In this document: positions 26,034 through 34,776 of the stretch, in pieces | Layout of the letters: each line of letters opens with the position of its first letter | How positions within the stretch are numbered: the first letter of the stretch is position 1 | From: Solimicrobium sp040544425 | GTDB taxonomy: Bacteria > Pseudomonadota > Gammaproteobacteria > Burkholderiales > Burkholderiaceae_D | Assembly (NCBI GenBank): GCA_040544425.1 | Contig: JBEONO010000007.1 | Span: 171,644-235,643 of the forward strand | DNA length: 64,000 nt | Direction of reading: 5' to 3' | Notes under the pieces: generated by a model | What the model was told of the DNA's origin: nothing | The model's input: only the letters and a program-made list of their open reading frames with translations | The model's database searches: none | Translations under genes and position numbers: made by a program

Positions 26034-27147
26034 CATAATCCGTTGTCGCATTGGCTTGTACCAGAGCACGGTTCAGCAAGGTTAAGGCATTGACCACCTG
26101 ATCGTCCGACAGTGCCGGCATATTGTCACCGACATACCATTCGACGTAACTCTGATTGGGCAACGGCGCATTGCTGCTGCGATTGAACAGCCAGATGCCG
26201 TGCTGCTGCGCGATCTGATTGCGGATGCCTAGCAACGCTGCCGCACTGACCGGGAAATACAAATGAAACAGATTGCACTGCGGCGTAGCCGGATTGATCT
26301 GCATGAGCGGAAAAGTTTTGATCAGTTCGGCCAGTTGTCGTGTCCGCGCCAGATAAGCGGGCATGGCAGCGAGTCGCTGATCAAATTGCATGGCTGCGGA
26401 AATCACATACGGTGAACTGCGAAATACCCGGCCACCCTGGCGATGCAGCCAGACCCTGGCTTGAGCGACCAACTCGGCGCTCCCCAACAGCATCGCGCCG
26501 CCCAAACCACCCAGACCTTTATAAAACGAGACGTAGGCTGAATCCATCCCGGCGGTGATGTCGGCAAACGGGCGCGCATACGCGGCCTGGGCTTCCCACA
26601 GGCGCGCGCCGTCCAGATGCAGGTGAATCCCTTTGTTCCGGCAGGTCGTCTTGATGTCTTCCAGTTCGTCCCAGCCTGGAAGTTGTGCGCCGATTTCGCG
26701 CATCGGCAGCTCGAGCAGAACTGCGCCCAGTTGATCGTGCAAACGCCCCAGATCACTGGCCTGCCAGCTGCGATTCGGATCACCAAACTGGATCACGTCA
26801 AATGACTTGAGCAGCTGGTAGTTGCTGTTTTCGTGTTTCAGGATATGGGCGCTGGGATGCAGGCCAACCAGCGCGCTGCCGCGTTCCAGACAGGCCAGAC
26901 GCAGGGCCACGGATTGCGCCATTGTGCCGGTCACGCAAAAGGCCGCTGCTTCAAAGCCCAACAGGCTGGCTATCTTTTTTTCAAAGGCTTGTGTAAAGGC
27001 GCTCTCACCATAGACGTCGTGTTCGATATCCTGTTGCGCACAAAACGCAGACAGGGCGGCGAACTCTTCGGCGGCATCGGGTTGGTGGTGTCCTGGAAGG
27101 ACAGTGTGGCAGCTACGGCGTAATGCATTGATTTCTTGTTCGGTCAT
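26026..27147 (-). CDS. Threonine aldolase / beta-eliminating lyase family PLP enzyme
   Basis: 373 residues of fold-type I PLP enzyme. HDVYGES near residue 43, HLHLDGARLWEAQAAY (aspartate pairing with the PLP ring) and SFYKGLGGLGGA (PLP lysine) match low-specificity L-threonine aldolases, which split threonine into glycine and acetaldehyde. The C-terminal small domain is complete. Family members may also be other beta-eliminating lyases, so the substrate is likely but not certain. It is downstream of the signalling cluster on the same strand, with about 30 bases between, so could be read from it. Confidence 0.85.
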   Translation of the reverse strand: MTEQEINALRRSCHTVLPGHHQPDAAEEFAALSAFCAQQDIEHDVYGESAFTQAFEKKIASLLGFEAAAFCVTGTMAQSVALRLACLERGSALVGLHPSAHILKHENSNYQLLKSFDVIQFGDPNRSWQASDLGRLHDQLGAVLLELPMREIGAQLPGWDELEDIKTTCRNKGIHLHLDGARLWEAQAAYARPFADITAGMDSAYVSFYKGLGGLGGAMLLGSAELVAQARVWLHRQGGRVFRSSPYVISAAMQFDQRLAAMPAYLARTRQLAELIKTFPLMQINPATPQCNLFHLYFPVSAAALLGIRNQIAQQHGIWLFNRSSNAPLPNQSYVEWYVGDNMPALSDDQVVNALTLLNRALVQANATTDYVF

Positions 27148-27178
27148 GGCCAGATAGGTTCTCAGTCAACGGTGAAAG

Positions 27179-27631
27179 TTATGCCTGTGCCAGCATGGTG
27201 TTCACCCAGGCCAGGGCTTGTGTTTTGGTGCTGAACAGCTGGAAAGTCAGATGCACTTCTTCGTACACCTGCCGGTAGTGCGGTCCCATCATGGAACTGC
27301 CTTCCACCTCCGGGCCCATGACAAACGCGGTGGCTACCGGTTTGTTCCTGGAGTCTTTGAAGTTGGCCAGATAGGTTCGCAACGCTTCGATGGTGTCGGG
27401 GGAGCACAGCACGCTTTCATGAAAAATATAAACCTGTGCCCATTGTTCATGGTTGATGATTTCTTGTAATAAGTCATGCTGAATCACCTGAATGGCAGTG
27501 ATAATTTCGGCGTTGAATGGACCTGTTGCTTCGTTGATCAAAATATTGTTGTCGACATGCGACTCCATCCGACCATGCTGGTTGTAACGGGTCGTTTTGG
27601 TTTTGTCGGTGTCGCGCTTCAATTTTTTCAT
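27179..27631 (-). CDS. Small STAS-like protein linked to signalling genes
   Basis: 150 residues. A basic N-terminal tail of about 20 residues precedes a compact alpha/beta domain (ILINEATGPFNAEIITAI, then FHESVLCSPDTIEALRTYL, AFVMGPEVEGSSMM and a final ALAWVNTML helix). The layout resembles STAS/SpoIIAA-like domains, without a recognised family name. Its ATG overlaps the stop of the receiver-kinase gene (ATGA), so it is translated with it and may be its partner or output (inference). A later start at 27568 (MESHVDNN) would remove the basic tail. Confidence 0.65.
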   Translation of the reverse strand: MKKLKRDTDKTKTTRYNQHGRMESHVDNNILINEATGPFNAEIITAIQVIQHDLLQEIINHEQWAQVYIFHESVLCSPDTIEALRTYLANFKDSRNKPVATAFVMGPEVEGSSMMGPHYRQVYEEVHLTFQLFSTKTQALAWVNTMLAQA

Positions 27632-28842
27632 GCTTGGCTTTCCGGCCTGACCTTACAGGGAATTCTCAAAGTAAAGCAGGTTCCGATTCCAGCTTCGGAG
27701 CGCGCCTCGATCGTGCCACCGAGCACGCTGGTGGCGATTCTCTTGGTGATATTCAAACCGATCCCTGAACCGCCGCGCCCCAAACGGGTGGTGAAAAACG
27801 GCTCAAAGACTTTTTCCAGATTGCCCGGTGCGATGCCAGCACCGTCGTCAATAAAGTTGATAGTAACCGATTTGTCTCTGTGCTCAGGCTCATTGAGCGT
27901 GGCGCGGATGGTAATCGATCCGTGATCACGCCCGTCAAACCCGTGGCGGATACTGTTTTGCACGAGGTTGATAATAATCTGTTCCAGTGGTCCAGGGTAG
28001 CTGTCCATCTGGATACCGTCGGGGACCTCGATAATAAACTTCCATGGCTCGTGCTTGTAACTCGGACTCAGGCTGGTAATGGTTTCGCGGATGATGGTTG
28101 CTAGGTCAAACTGGCGCTGGCGTTCCGAAGTTTGATCAATGGCGACCTGTTTGAAGGTGATCACCAGATTCAGCGCCCGATCGACCGAACGATTGGCCAG
28201 CGTGGCGATATCCAGACTCTCTCTGATAAATTCTTCGATATTACTGCGTTTCAAAACCCCGTTTTGGTACATCTTGTTGATCTCATTGATGCGGTCAAGC
28301 AGGGTCGATAAAGCGAGTTTGGTATTGCCCAGCGGCGTGTTCAGTTCGTGCGATACCCCGGCAACCATCGCGCCCAGCGAAGAAAGTTTTTCCGATTGCA
28401 GCAGGTTATCCTGCATGGAACGCATCTGCGTCATGGCTGCGATCAGGCGTACCTCGCGTTCTTTGAGATGCTGGTAGTGTCTGATCCGGTTCAATAAAAT
28501 ATTGTCGTCGAGTGGCTTGGTCAAATAATCGACCGCCCCCACGGCATAGCCGCGCTTGATAAAATCCTCAGACTTGAACACGGCGGTAAGAAATATGATC
28601 GGAATGTCGCGCGTTCTGGTGGTCATTTGCAAATGCTGGGCCGTTTCGTAGCCATCCATGCCGGGCATCTGGACGTCGAGCAGAATCAGGTTGAAATTGT
28701 ATTCGACCGTGCGTTGCAGGGCTTCCGAGCCGCTGGTCGCTTCGATGACCTGCACATCCGGGATGCGCGAGAGCAGATCCTTGAGCAGAAACCGATTGCC
28801 CTCGTTGTCATCCACCACCAATATCAGGAACCGCTCATCCAT
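27628..28842 (-). CDS. Receiver-histidine kinase protein
   Basis: 404 residues, soluble. An N-terminal receiver domain is intact (acidic pair at 11-12, phospho-Asp56 in LLDVQMPG, Lys109 in LTKPLD). A coiled coil (115-150) leads to the H-box SLGAMVAGVSHELNTP (His165) and an ATPase domain with DDGAGIAPG and GGSGIGLNITKRIATS. The input is therefore phosphorylation of the receiver, most likely by the hybrid kinase two genes upstream. The kinase half is paralogous to the membrane kinase at 16187-17707. It overlaps the CheB-CheR gene by 8 bases and the STAS-like gene by 4. Confidence 0.92.
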   Translation of the reverse strand: MDERFLILVVDDNEGNRFLLKDLLSRIPDVQVIEATSGSEALQRTVEYNFNLILLDVQMPGMDGYETAQHLQMTTRTRDIPIIFLTAVFKSEDFIKRGYAVGAVDYLTKPLDDNILLNRIRHYQHLKEREVRLIAAMTQMRSMQDNLLQSEKLSSLGAMVAGVSHELNTPLGNTKLALSTLLDRINEINKMYQNGVLKRSNIEEFIRESLDIATLANRSVDRALNLVITFKQVAIDQTSERQRQFDLATIIRETITSLSPSYKHEPWKFIIEVPDGIQMDSYPGPLEQIIINLVQNSIRHGFDGRDHGSITIRATLNEPEHRDKSVTINFIDDGAGIAPGNLEKVFEPFFTTRLGRGGSGIGLNITKRIATSVLGGTIEARSEAGIGTCFTLRIPCKVRPESQA

Positions 28843-30538
28843 TTGATCCTCCGTTGTTTAAGCGATATACATGGCTTCCAGCGACATACGGGACAAAGCC
28901 CGCAGCGCGCGCCAGGTGGTGCAGGCCGTCTTGTGGACCGAGGATCAGAAACCCGTCCCGATGCAAGGAGCGGGAAAAGCGCTCCAGTATTTTACTCTGC
29001 AGTTCCGGCTTGAAATAGATCATGACATTTCGGCAGATGATTAACTGGAATTCGTTAAACACACCTTCGTCAACCAGTGAATGACGATGAAACAAGGTCG
29101 CTGCGCGGATATTTTCTCTAACGGTCAGGTAACGCGCATTCTGATCCAGGTAGTCATCGAGACGTTTCAGGCCGCCGCTTTTTTCATAATTGGGGCGACT
29201 CGACTCGAGCGACTTGATGGGGAACAAACCGGTCTTGGCAAGATCGATCAGGTAGGAATTGAAGTCGGTGGCAAACAGGCGGCAGCGTTTGAACAGGCCG
29301 AGCTCCTCGAGCAAAATCGCTATCGAGTAAGGCTCTTCGCCGGTGGCACAGCCGGCCGACCAGAGTTTGATGACCGGAAAACTTTCCAGGTAAGGCATGA
29401 TTTTTTCGCGCATGAAGCGGAACTGTTCCGGATGTCTGAAAAAGGCGCTGACCCCAACCGAGATCTCCGACATCATGCGGTTGAACAGGGCGCTGTCGGA
29501 AAATATCGCGCGTTGAAAATCGAACATCGTCACATAACCGAATTTACCCATTAAATTCAACAAACGGCGTTTCAGGCTGTCGGCCTGGTAGCCACGAAAA
29601 TCGTAACCGTAGTGAACCAGCACTGCGTCGACAAGCAGCTTCAAATGCTGATCGCTGATGGCACTGTGATCCTGATTGACCGCTGCAGCAGCCAGGCTGC
29701 TGATTGCCGCCAGCTTCAGGACGTGGTCATAGCGTCCGGCCTCAACCGCTGCGTCAGGCAGCACGCGGGCATTGTCACAGTCTTCACCATTTTCGATCAC
29801 CACACAGGCTCCGGCCTGTTTCAATTTGGCGCAGCCTGCAACGCCGTCCTGACCAAAACCGCACAGCAGCACTGCCAGCAGCTGGTCCTGATATTCGCTG
29901 GCCAGCGATTCAAACAGGACATCGATGGAAGGCCGGGCAAATTGAATCGCTCTGTCGCGGGTCAAGTAGACCAGGCCATGCGCCACTTTCATATGGTGAC
30001 CGGGCGGGGCAACGTAGATGGTCCGCGCTTCGATTGCCATCAGGTTGTGCGGCATGATGACCTGGTAATCGGTACGCATGCGCAACAGTTTGTCGAGCAG
30101 ATTGACCTGGCTTTCCAGGACGTGTTGCGCCACAAATATGCTGACATCAGCCAGAGGCAGTTGCTCGACGATGGATAAAATTTTATCCAGGCTGTTGGCC
30201 GATCCCGCCAGTGCAATCGCCTTGAAGTGGATCGGCACCGCATGATTCGGCCTGATGGTGATCGGTGAAGCCGGCAAATCCAGGCGCAGCAATTGATGCG
30301 TGAGCAAATAGTGATACGGAATTATTTTCAGTTGAATCGAGCGCTCCAGGCAGCCGGTGATGGCGTCGATGACATCATGTGGCAGCGTATCGGCATCGTA
30401 AAAATCAATTTGATGCTGGGTATTGACGTCGGCATTGTCCAGCAGATGGATCAGCTTCGAACGTTCCGCAACGGTATCCAGCCGACCGAGCACGCCGACA
30501 CGTTGTTGGTTCCCGGAAGACTGAATGGTTATTTTCAT
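28835..30538 (-). CDS. CheB-CheR fusion with extra N-terminal domain
   Basis: 567 residues. Residues 1-100 form an extra alpha/beta domain of unknown type (possibly STAS-like). A CheB-type methylesterase domain (about 105-280) keeps candidate catalytic Ser113, His139 and Asp231 (GFGQDG), but the usual Gly-Gly after the serine is replaced (AGSANS). A CheR methyltransferase (300-560) has SVGVSAFFRHP and the SAM-binding AGCATGEEPYS (395-405). There is no receiver domain on CheB. Such fusions serve two-component pathways outside the flagellar array; the neighbouring kinases are the likely partners. Confidence 0.88.
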   Translation of the reverse strand: MKITIQSSGNQQRVGVLGRLDTVAERSKLIHLLDNADVNTQHQIDFYDADTLPHDVIDAITGCLERSIQLKIIPYHYLLTHQLLRLDLPASPITIRPNHAVPIHFKAIALAGSANSLDKILSIVEQLPLADVSIFVAQHVLESQVNLLDKLLRMRTDYQVIMPHNLMAIEARTIYVAPPGHHMKVAHGLVYLTRDRAIQFARPSIDVLFESLASEYQDQLLAVLLCGFGQDGVAGCAKLKQAGACVVIENGEDCDNARVLPDAAVEAGRYDHVLKLAAISSLAAAAVNQDHSAISDQHLKLLVDAVLVHYGYDFRGYQADSLKRRLLNLMGKFGYVTMFDFQRAIFSDSALFNRMMSEISVGVSAFFRHPEQFRFMREKIMPYLESFPVIKLWSAGCATGEEPYSIAILLEELGLFKRCRLFATDFNSYLIDLAKTGLFPIKSLESSRPNYEKSGGLKRLDDYLDQNARYLTVRENIRAATLFHRHSLVDEGVFNEFQLIICRNVMIYFKPELQSKILERFSRSLHRDGFLILGPQDGLHHLARAAGFVPYVAGSHVYRLNNGGSNG

Positions 30539-30547
30539 GGCTGGTTG

Positions 30548-33500
30548 TTATGCATGTTTGTTGGACGACCAGAATCCAGCCATATTGCACAGGACGTCAT
30601 AATCAACCGGCTTGGCCAGATAATCATCTGCGCCAATTTCCAAAATGTTTTGTTTGTCTTCAGGCATCGCCTTGGCCGTCAGTGCGATGATCGGAATCGC
30701 AAACAGTTTAGGGTCCGAGCGGATCGCTGCAATGGTTTCGTAGCCATCCATTTCCGGCATCATGATGTCGGTAATGACCAGGTCAATCGATTGGCTGAGC
30801 AGGATTTCCAGCCCACGCTTGCCGTTCAGAGCATTGAATATGCAGGCCTGGTTTTGCTCGAGCGCGGCAGTGATGACAAACAGATTGCGCGGATCGTCAT
30901 CGATCACCAGAATTTTTTTGTGCGCCAGATTGGTGCCGATATCCGGTTTGCTGGTGGAAGTCAGGTTCGGCAACTCATGACGCGACTCATTTTGCAGGAA
31001 GCGTTCGATGTTTTCCTGCAGGCGCTGACCTGCCTGCGGTGCGTTGATGATGATGCTGTCGGTGTAGCTGCGCAGGCTGGCCTCTTCATCATCGCTGAAG
31101 TGGGCATTGCCAAAAAAAAGGATGGCAGTCTTGCTGCGCGCACTGCGGATAATTTTCGCGACCTCCAGACCCTGGTCGATTTTCAAGTCGCACAGATCAA
31201 TGATCGCCACGCCCCAGTCGCGCTGCTCCAGCGCCTGATGCAATGAGCTGTCCATCGTCACACTGTGGATTTCATACTGACTGGGCATGGCGCGCAAGGT
31301 TGTGTTGACCTGATTGTTCAGCGAGCTGCTGATGACCAGAACACCGTTCGCTCTGGCCTGTTGAATGGCGTCGATCAATGCAGCTTCAGCCTGTTCAATT
31401 TGACTGCTGATGAGCGGCTTTTGCAGGTAGCCGACGATGTCTTGCTGGTTCAGCGCGCTGTCATGATCACGTCCGGAAATGATGTAGACCGGCGTGGCAG
31501 CGATGTCGGCATTGCTCTTGATTTCGTGTAAAACTTCACGGCCATCTTTATCAGGCAGCCCCAGGTCCAGCAAGATCCCCGCCGGGCGGTATTGGATCGC
31601 CAGCGCAAACCCCTCGCTGCCGGTCTGGGCCACGACGGTCTTGTAGCCCAGTCTGTGATTGATCTCGACCACGGCAGCGCAGAAGTGGACATCATCGTCG
31701 ATCAATAAAATGATTTTGTCGTGCGGATTCAAATTGTTTCGGTCGTCGAGCAGGTCGGATGCCGTGTTCCTGGCTTGCGACGTGCCTGGGACTATCGATG
31801 TGGTCTTGGCCGGGACAAGCGAAGCAATCATGGTCGGCAGATTGGTCAGCGTGGCGGGTGGCGTCTCCGGCAGGCACAGGATAAATTCACTCCCGGCACC
31901 TTCAGCACTGATCAGCTTGATATCCCCACCCAACAGCTCTGCAAAGCGCAGGCTGATCGTCAGACCCAGTCCGGTGCCGCCGTATTCGCGCGAGGTGGAG
32001 CCGTCAACCTGACGGAACGCGTCAAAAATGGTCTTGTGCTTATTTTTTGGAATGCCAATGCCGGTATCGATCACGCTGATCTGGATCGGCAGTGCTGCCT
32101 GCGGTATTTTTTTAATCGCTAAAGTGACGCTGCCGTGCTTGGTGAATTTAAACGCGTTCGACAGTAAATTGCGCAAAATCTGGATCACCTTGGTTTGATC
32201 GCTGATAAAGCGGCCCTGCAACTGATCCTCAATGTCGAAAACAAGATGCTGGTTTTGCGCCGTCGCTTCAAACAGATTATGTAATTCGCCGCACATTGCA
32301 ACGCTGGATATTTCCTGCGTGTTGATCTCCATGCGACCGGCGTCAACCTTGGACAGATCGAGCACTTCATTGATCAAGGCGAGTAAATCGTGGCCGGAAT
32401 GGTGGATGACTTCGGCGCGCTTGATCTCTTTGTCGGATAGTTTGCCCTCCGGATTTTCCATCATCATTTTGGACAGCAGGATGATCGCATTCAGCGGTGT
32501 GCGCAACTCATGCGACATATTGGCCAGAAATTCGGATTTGTAGTGATTCGACAATTCCAGCTGCTTGGCCTTTTCGTGGATCTCCGCCTCTGACTGATGC
32601 AGCCGTTCATTTTTCTGTTCAAGCAACTGGTGCTGTTCTTCCATCTGCGCGTTGGTTTGCTGCAGCTCTTCGGATTGTTGCTGCAACTGCTGTTGCTGTT
32701 CTTCCATGCGCGAATTGATCTCTTGCAGATATTCATTCTGTTTGCGCACGTCGCGCTCGGCCTGTTCCGAGATGACCAGCAGATCGTTGATTTGTCCGCG
32801 CTGCTGGGCCACATACAGGAACGATGCCAGGACCTCAATCGCCGCAGCGATGTAATCGAGTTTGATTTCGTTGAACGATTCCAGACTGCTGAACTCGATC
32901 ACGCCAAATAATTTTTTGTCTTTCAGAATCGGATAGGTAAAGGTCGCAGCCGGCAGGGCACTCATGGTGCCGGTAACAATCATCGCCGAGGCACTGTTGA
33001 TTGATTTCAGAATAATCGGGACCCGATCCTGGGCAACCTGACCAATAGCGCCTTCGCCGATGCGAAAACTCTGGCGATAGTTCATGTCGTCGGTGTACAT
33101 ATAGCTGGCGATTAAATCCAGAACCGGGGCATTATTGCGAAGTGCATAAAATACGCCGCGGCCCGCGCCGAGATAGTGGCAGATGGTGTTCAGGGCAATC
33201 TCGGCAATCTGATCGGTCGAGTAGTCGCCGGTCAATGCAATTGACAGCTGGTTGCTGCCATTGTTGAGCCAGTTCCTGCGCTCATCGAGTACGCGGGCGG
33301 TGCGCAATGCCACCACCATATGATTGATCGCCTGACCCAGACGGTCCTGGTCCGACAGGATCGCCACTTCATCGGCAAGATTGCCGCGACTGATTTTGTC
33401 GGCACGATCGGCGACGGTTTCCATGGTCAAAATCAGTTGCTGGATTTTGGCCATCAGACTGCTCCGGTCGCCCGGCCGCAATTGAATTCTTGAGGATAAA

Positions 33501-34216
33501 TCGCCCAGCGCCAGCCGGGTGGCAATGTCGGCCGCGTCTTCGGGTTCGCCACCGAGCTGGAACAGCAGCGACCTGATGCCGAGATAGCCGATGCCGCTGA
33601 TCACAAGGATAGTGATTGTCCCGATGATGACCAGTAAATAAAAGGATTCATTTTTCTCAACGCTGGCCTGTTCCGCGCTGCGCTTGCCAATAGCGACGTT
33701 GTAGTCGAAGTGTTGGTCAAAGGTAGTTTGAATTTTTTCGGACAGTTCCGCCGAGGAGATGATGGCGGCCTGTGCCTGGCTGACCTGGCCGACTTTGTAT
33801 TCAGCGATCGCGTCATTGAGTTTGCTGCCAAATTGGTTCAGCAGGGCTTTTTCCTGGTACAGCAGTCTTTTGTCGGTGTCGTCCGCAACACAGGAAACTC
33901 CAAAACAGCCGTTGTATTCGTAATGATTCAGTGCGTCTTCAATTTTTTGGCGATTGGTACTTATCTTGATGCGCAGATTTTCGCGTTCGGCCTCATTGGA
34001 AGAAGAAGCCAGTTTAGTCACCGCAACGCGCGAATCCAGATAGTGTTTGCGGGCCTCATCCAGCAACACCATGCTGGGAATGACATTTTGGTTGCTGAAA
34101 TTGGTGTTGGTGTAGACCTTGTCGTTCATGAATTGACCAACCCCGGCCATCAAGGCGACCCCGATAATGGATGCAGCTATGACTGGAACCAATCTTTTCG
34201 CGATAGTTAGCTTCAT
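30548..34216 (-). CDS. Hybrid sensor kinase: HAMP-GAF-kinase with three receivers
   Basis: 1222 residues from ATG 34216 (an in-frame start 57 bases earlier would put 19 residues before the membrane helix). Order: membrane helix (10-28), periplasmic helical sensor (30-190) with a Cys pair C104/C109, membrane helix (192-213), HAMP region (215-310), GAF (320-470), Gln/Glu-rich coiled coil (475-560), H-box NMSHELRTPLN (His569), ATPase, then three receivers. Receivers 1 (Asp884) and 3 (TDIMMPEMDG) are intact; receiver 2 lacks the N-terminal acidic pair and the lysine. It heads the signalling operon, 9 bases before cheBR. Confidence 0.93.
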   Translation of the reverse strand: MKLTIAKRLVPVIAASIIGVALMAGVGQFMNDKVYTNTNFSNQNVIPSMVLLDEARKHYLDSRVAVTKLASSSNEAERENLRIKISTNRQKIEDALNHYEYNGCFGVSCVADDTDKRLLYQEKALLNQFGSKLNDAIAEYKVGQVSQAQAAIISSAELSEKIQTTFDQHFDYNVAIGKRSAEQASVEKNESFYLLVIIGTITILVISGIGYLGIRSLLFQLGGEPEDAADIATRLALGDLSSRIQLRPGDRSSLMAKIQQLILTMETVADRADKISRGNLADEVAILSDQDRLGQAINHMVVALRTARVLDERRNWLNNGSNQLSIALTGDYSTDQIAEIALNTICHYLGAGRGVFYALRNNAPVLDLIASYMYTDDMNYRQSFRIGEGAIGQVAQDRVPIILKSINSASAMIVTGTMSALPAATFTYPILKDKKLFGVIEFSSLESFNEIKLDYIAAAIEVLASFLYVAQQRGQINDLLVISEQAERDVRKQNEYLQEINSRMEEQQQQLQQQSEELQQTNAQMEEQHQLLEQKNERLHQSEAEIHEKAKQLELSNHYKSEFLANMSHELRTPLNAIILLSKMMMENPEGKLSDKEIKRAEVIHHSGHDLLALINEVLDLSKVDAGRMEINTQEISSVAMCGELHNLFEATAQNQHLVFDIEDQLQGRFISDQTKVIQILRNLLSNAFKFTKHGSVTLAIKKIPQAALPIQISVIDTGIGIPKNKHKTIFDAFRQVDGSTSREYGGTGLGLTISLRFAELLGGDIKLISAEGAGSEFILCLPETPPATLTNLPTMIASLVPAKTTSIVPGTSQARNTASDLLDDRNNLNPHDKIILLIDDDVHFCAAVVEINHRLGYKTVVAQTGSEGFALAIQYRPAGILLDLGLPDKDGREVLHEIKSNADIAATPVYIISGRDHDSALNQQDIVGYLQKPLISSQIEQAEAALIDAIQQARANGVLVISSSLNNQVNTTLRAMPSQYEIHSVTMDSSLHQALEQRDWGVAIIDLCDLKIDQGLEVAKIIRSARSKTAILFFGNAHFSDDEEASLRSYTDSIIINAPQAGQRLQENIERFLQNESRHELPNLTSTSKPDIGTNLAHKKILVIDDDPRNLFVITAALEQNQACIFNALNGKRGLEILLSQSIDLVITDIMMPEMDGYETIAAIRSDPKLFAIPIIALTAKAMPEDKQNILEIGADDYLAKPVDYDVLCNMAGFWSSNKHA

Positions 34217-34527
34217 TCCGGCATTCGTAGGGTTGAACAAAGGACAATAAGATGCTGCGGGCTTGATTGCCAAGCCGGGCTGTCAAAATCAATTGCGCTT
34301 CAGAACAATAAACCAATGAATAGAAAAATTCCATCGGGAAATTTTATATTAGTAGAAATGCTTGAATTTGATAGGTTTTTTTGGGGATTTTAGGGTTGAA
34401 ACGTCGCTATTTTTAATGTGTCTGACAGTTGTTCTGATGGTCGGGTTGCTTGGGTCGTGGTATTGACTTGATTCATCTAGTCTATATACTGGTCTGGTAT
34501 TTGAAATTCGATCTAAATAGGGGAATT
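34217..34527. other. Intergenic region between the sensor kinase and the vapBC operon
   Basis: About 310 bases between divergent genes. The right half holds the strong candidate promoter of the toxin-antitoxin operon. The left half must drive the signalling operon but shows no clear box. No gene is seen. Confidence 0.4.
34463..34490 (+). promoter_or_regulatory. Sigma70-type promoter of the vapBC operon
   Basis: TTGACT (34463-34468) and TATACT (34485-34490) are spaced by 16 bases, close to consensus, and lie 38 bases before the antitoxin ATG, which has AGGGGAA as ribosome site. Confidence 0.65.
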
Positions 34528-34776
34528 ATGGTGAACATCGAAATTGGATCCTACGAAGCAAAAACAAAACTTCCTGAGTTATTGCGCAATGTTCAGTTGG
34601 GAAGTCGTTACACGATCACTCTGAGAGGGCGACCAATTGCCGATCTGGTGCCGCCTGAGTCGCTGCAAAGTCGTGACGTCGCGGCGGCAGTCTCACAAAT
34701 GCATCGATTCATTGAATCCAATGAACCAATACTCGGAGTTGATACAAAGGCGTTAATCGAGGAGGGAAGGGATTGA
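34528..34776 (+). CDS. VapB-type antitoxin, Phd family
   Basis: 82 residues beginning MVNIEIGSYEAKTKLPELL, the standard opening of Phd/YefM-fold antitoxins, with RGRPIADLVPPE completing the DNA-binding half and an acidic C-terminal tail for the toxin. A strong ribosome site (AGGGGAATT) sets ATG 34528 as the start. It would bind the VapC toxin and repress its own promoter at 34463-34490. It overlaps the toxin by 4 bases. Confidence 0.85.
   Translation: MVNIEIGSYEAKTKLPELLRNVQLGSRYTITLRGRPIADLVPPESLQSRDVAAAVSQMHRFIESNEPILGVDTKALIEEGRD

Noticed and set aside
29612..31246. Long + strand frames (188 and 317 codons) opposite cheBR and the hybrid kinase
   Set aside because: They mirror coding sequence with strong domain matches on the - strand and show no motif or ribosome site of their own.
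32580..32720. Gln/Glu-rich repetitive stretch as a DNA repeat
   Set aside because: It is the coiled coil of the hybrid kinase; the repetition is at protein level without exact DNA units.
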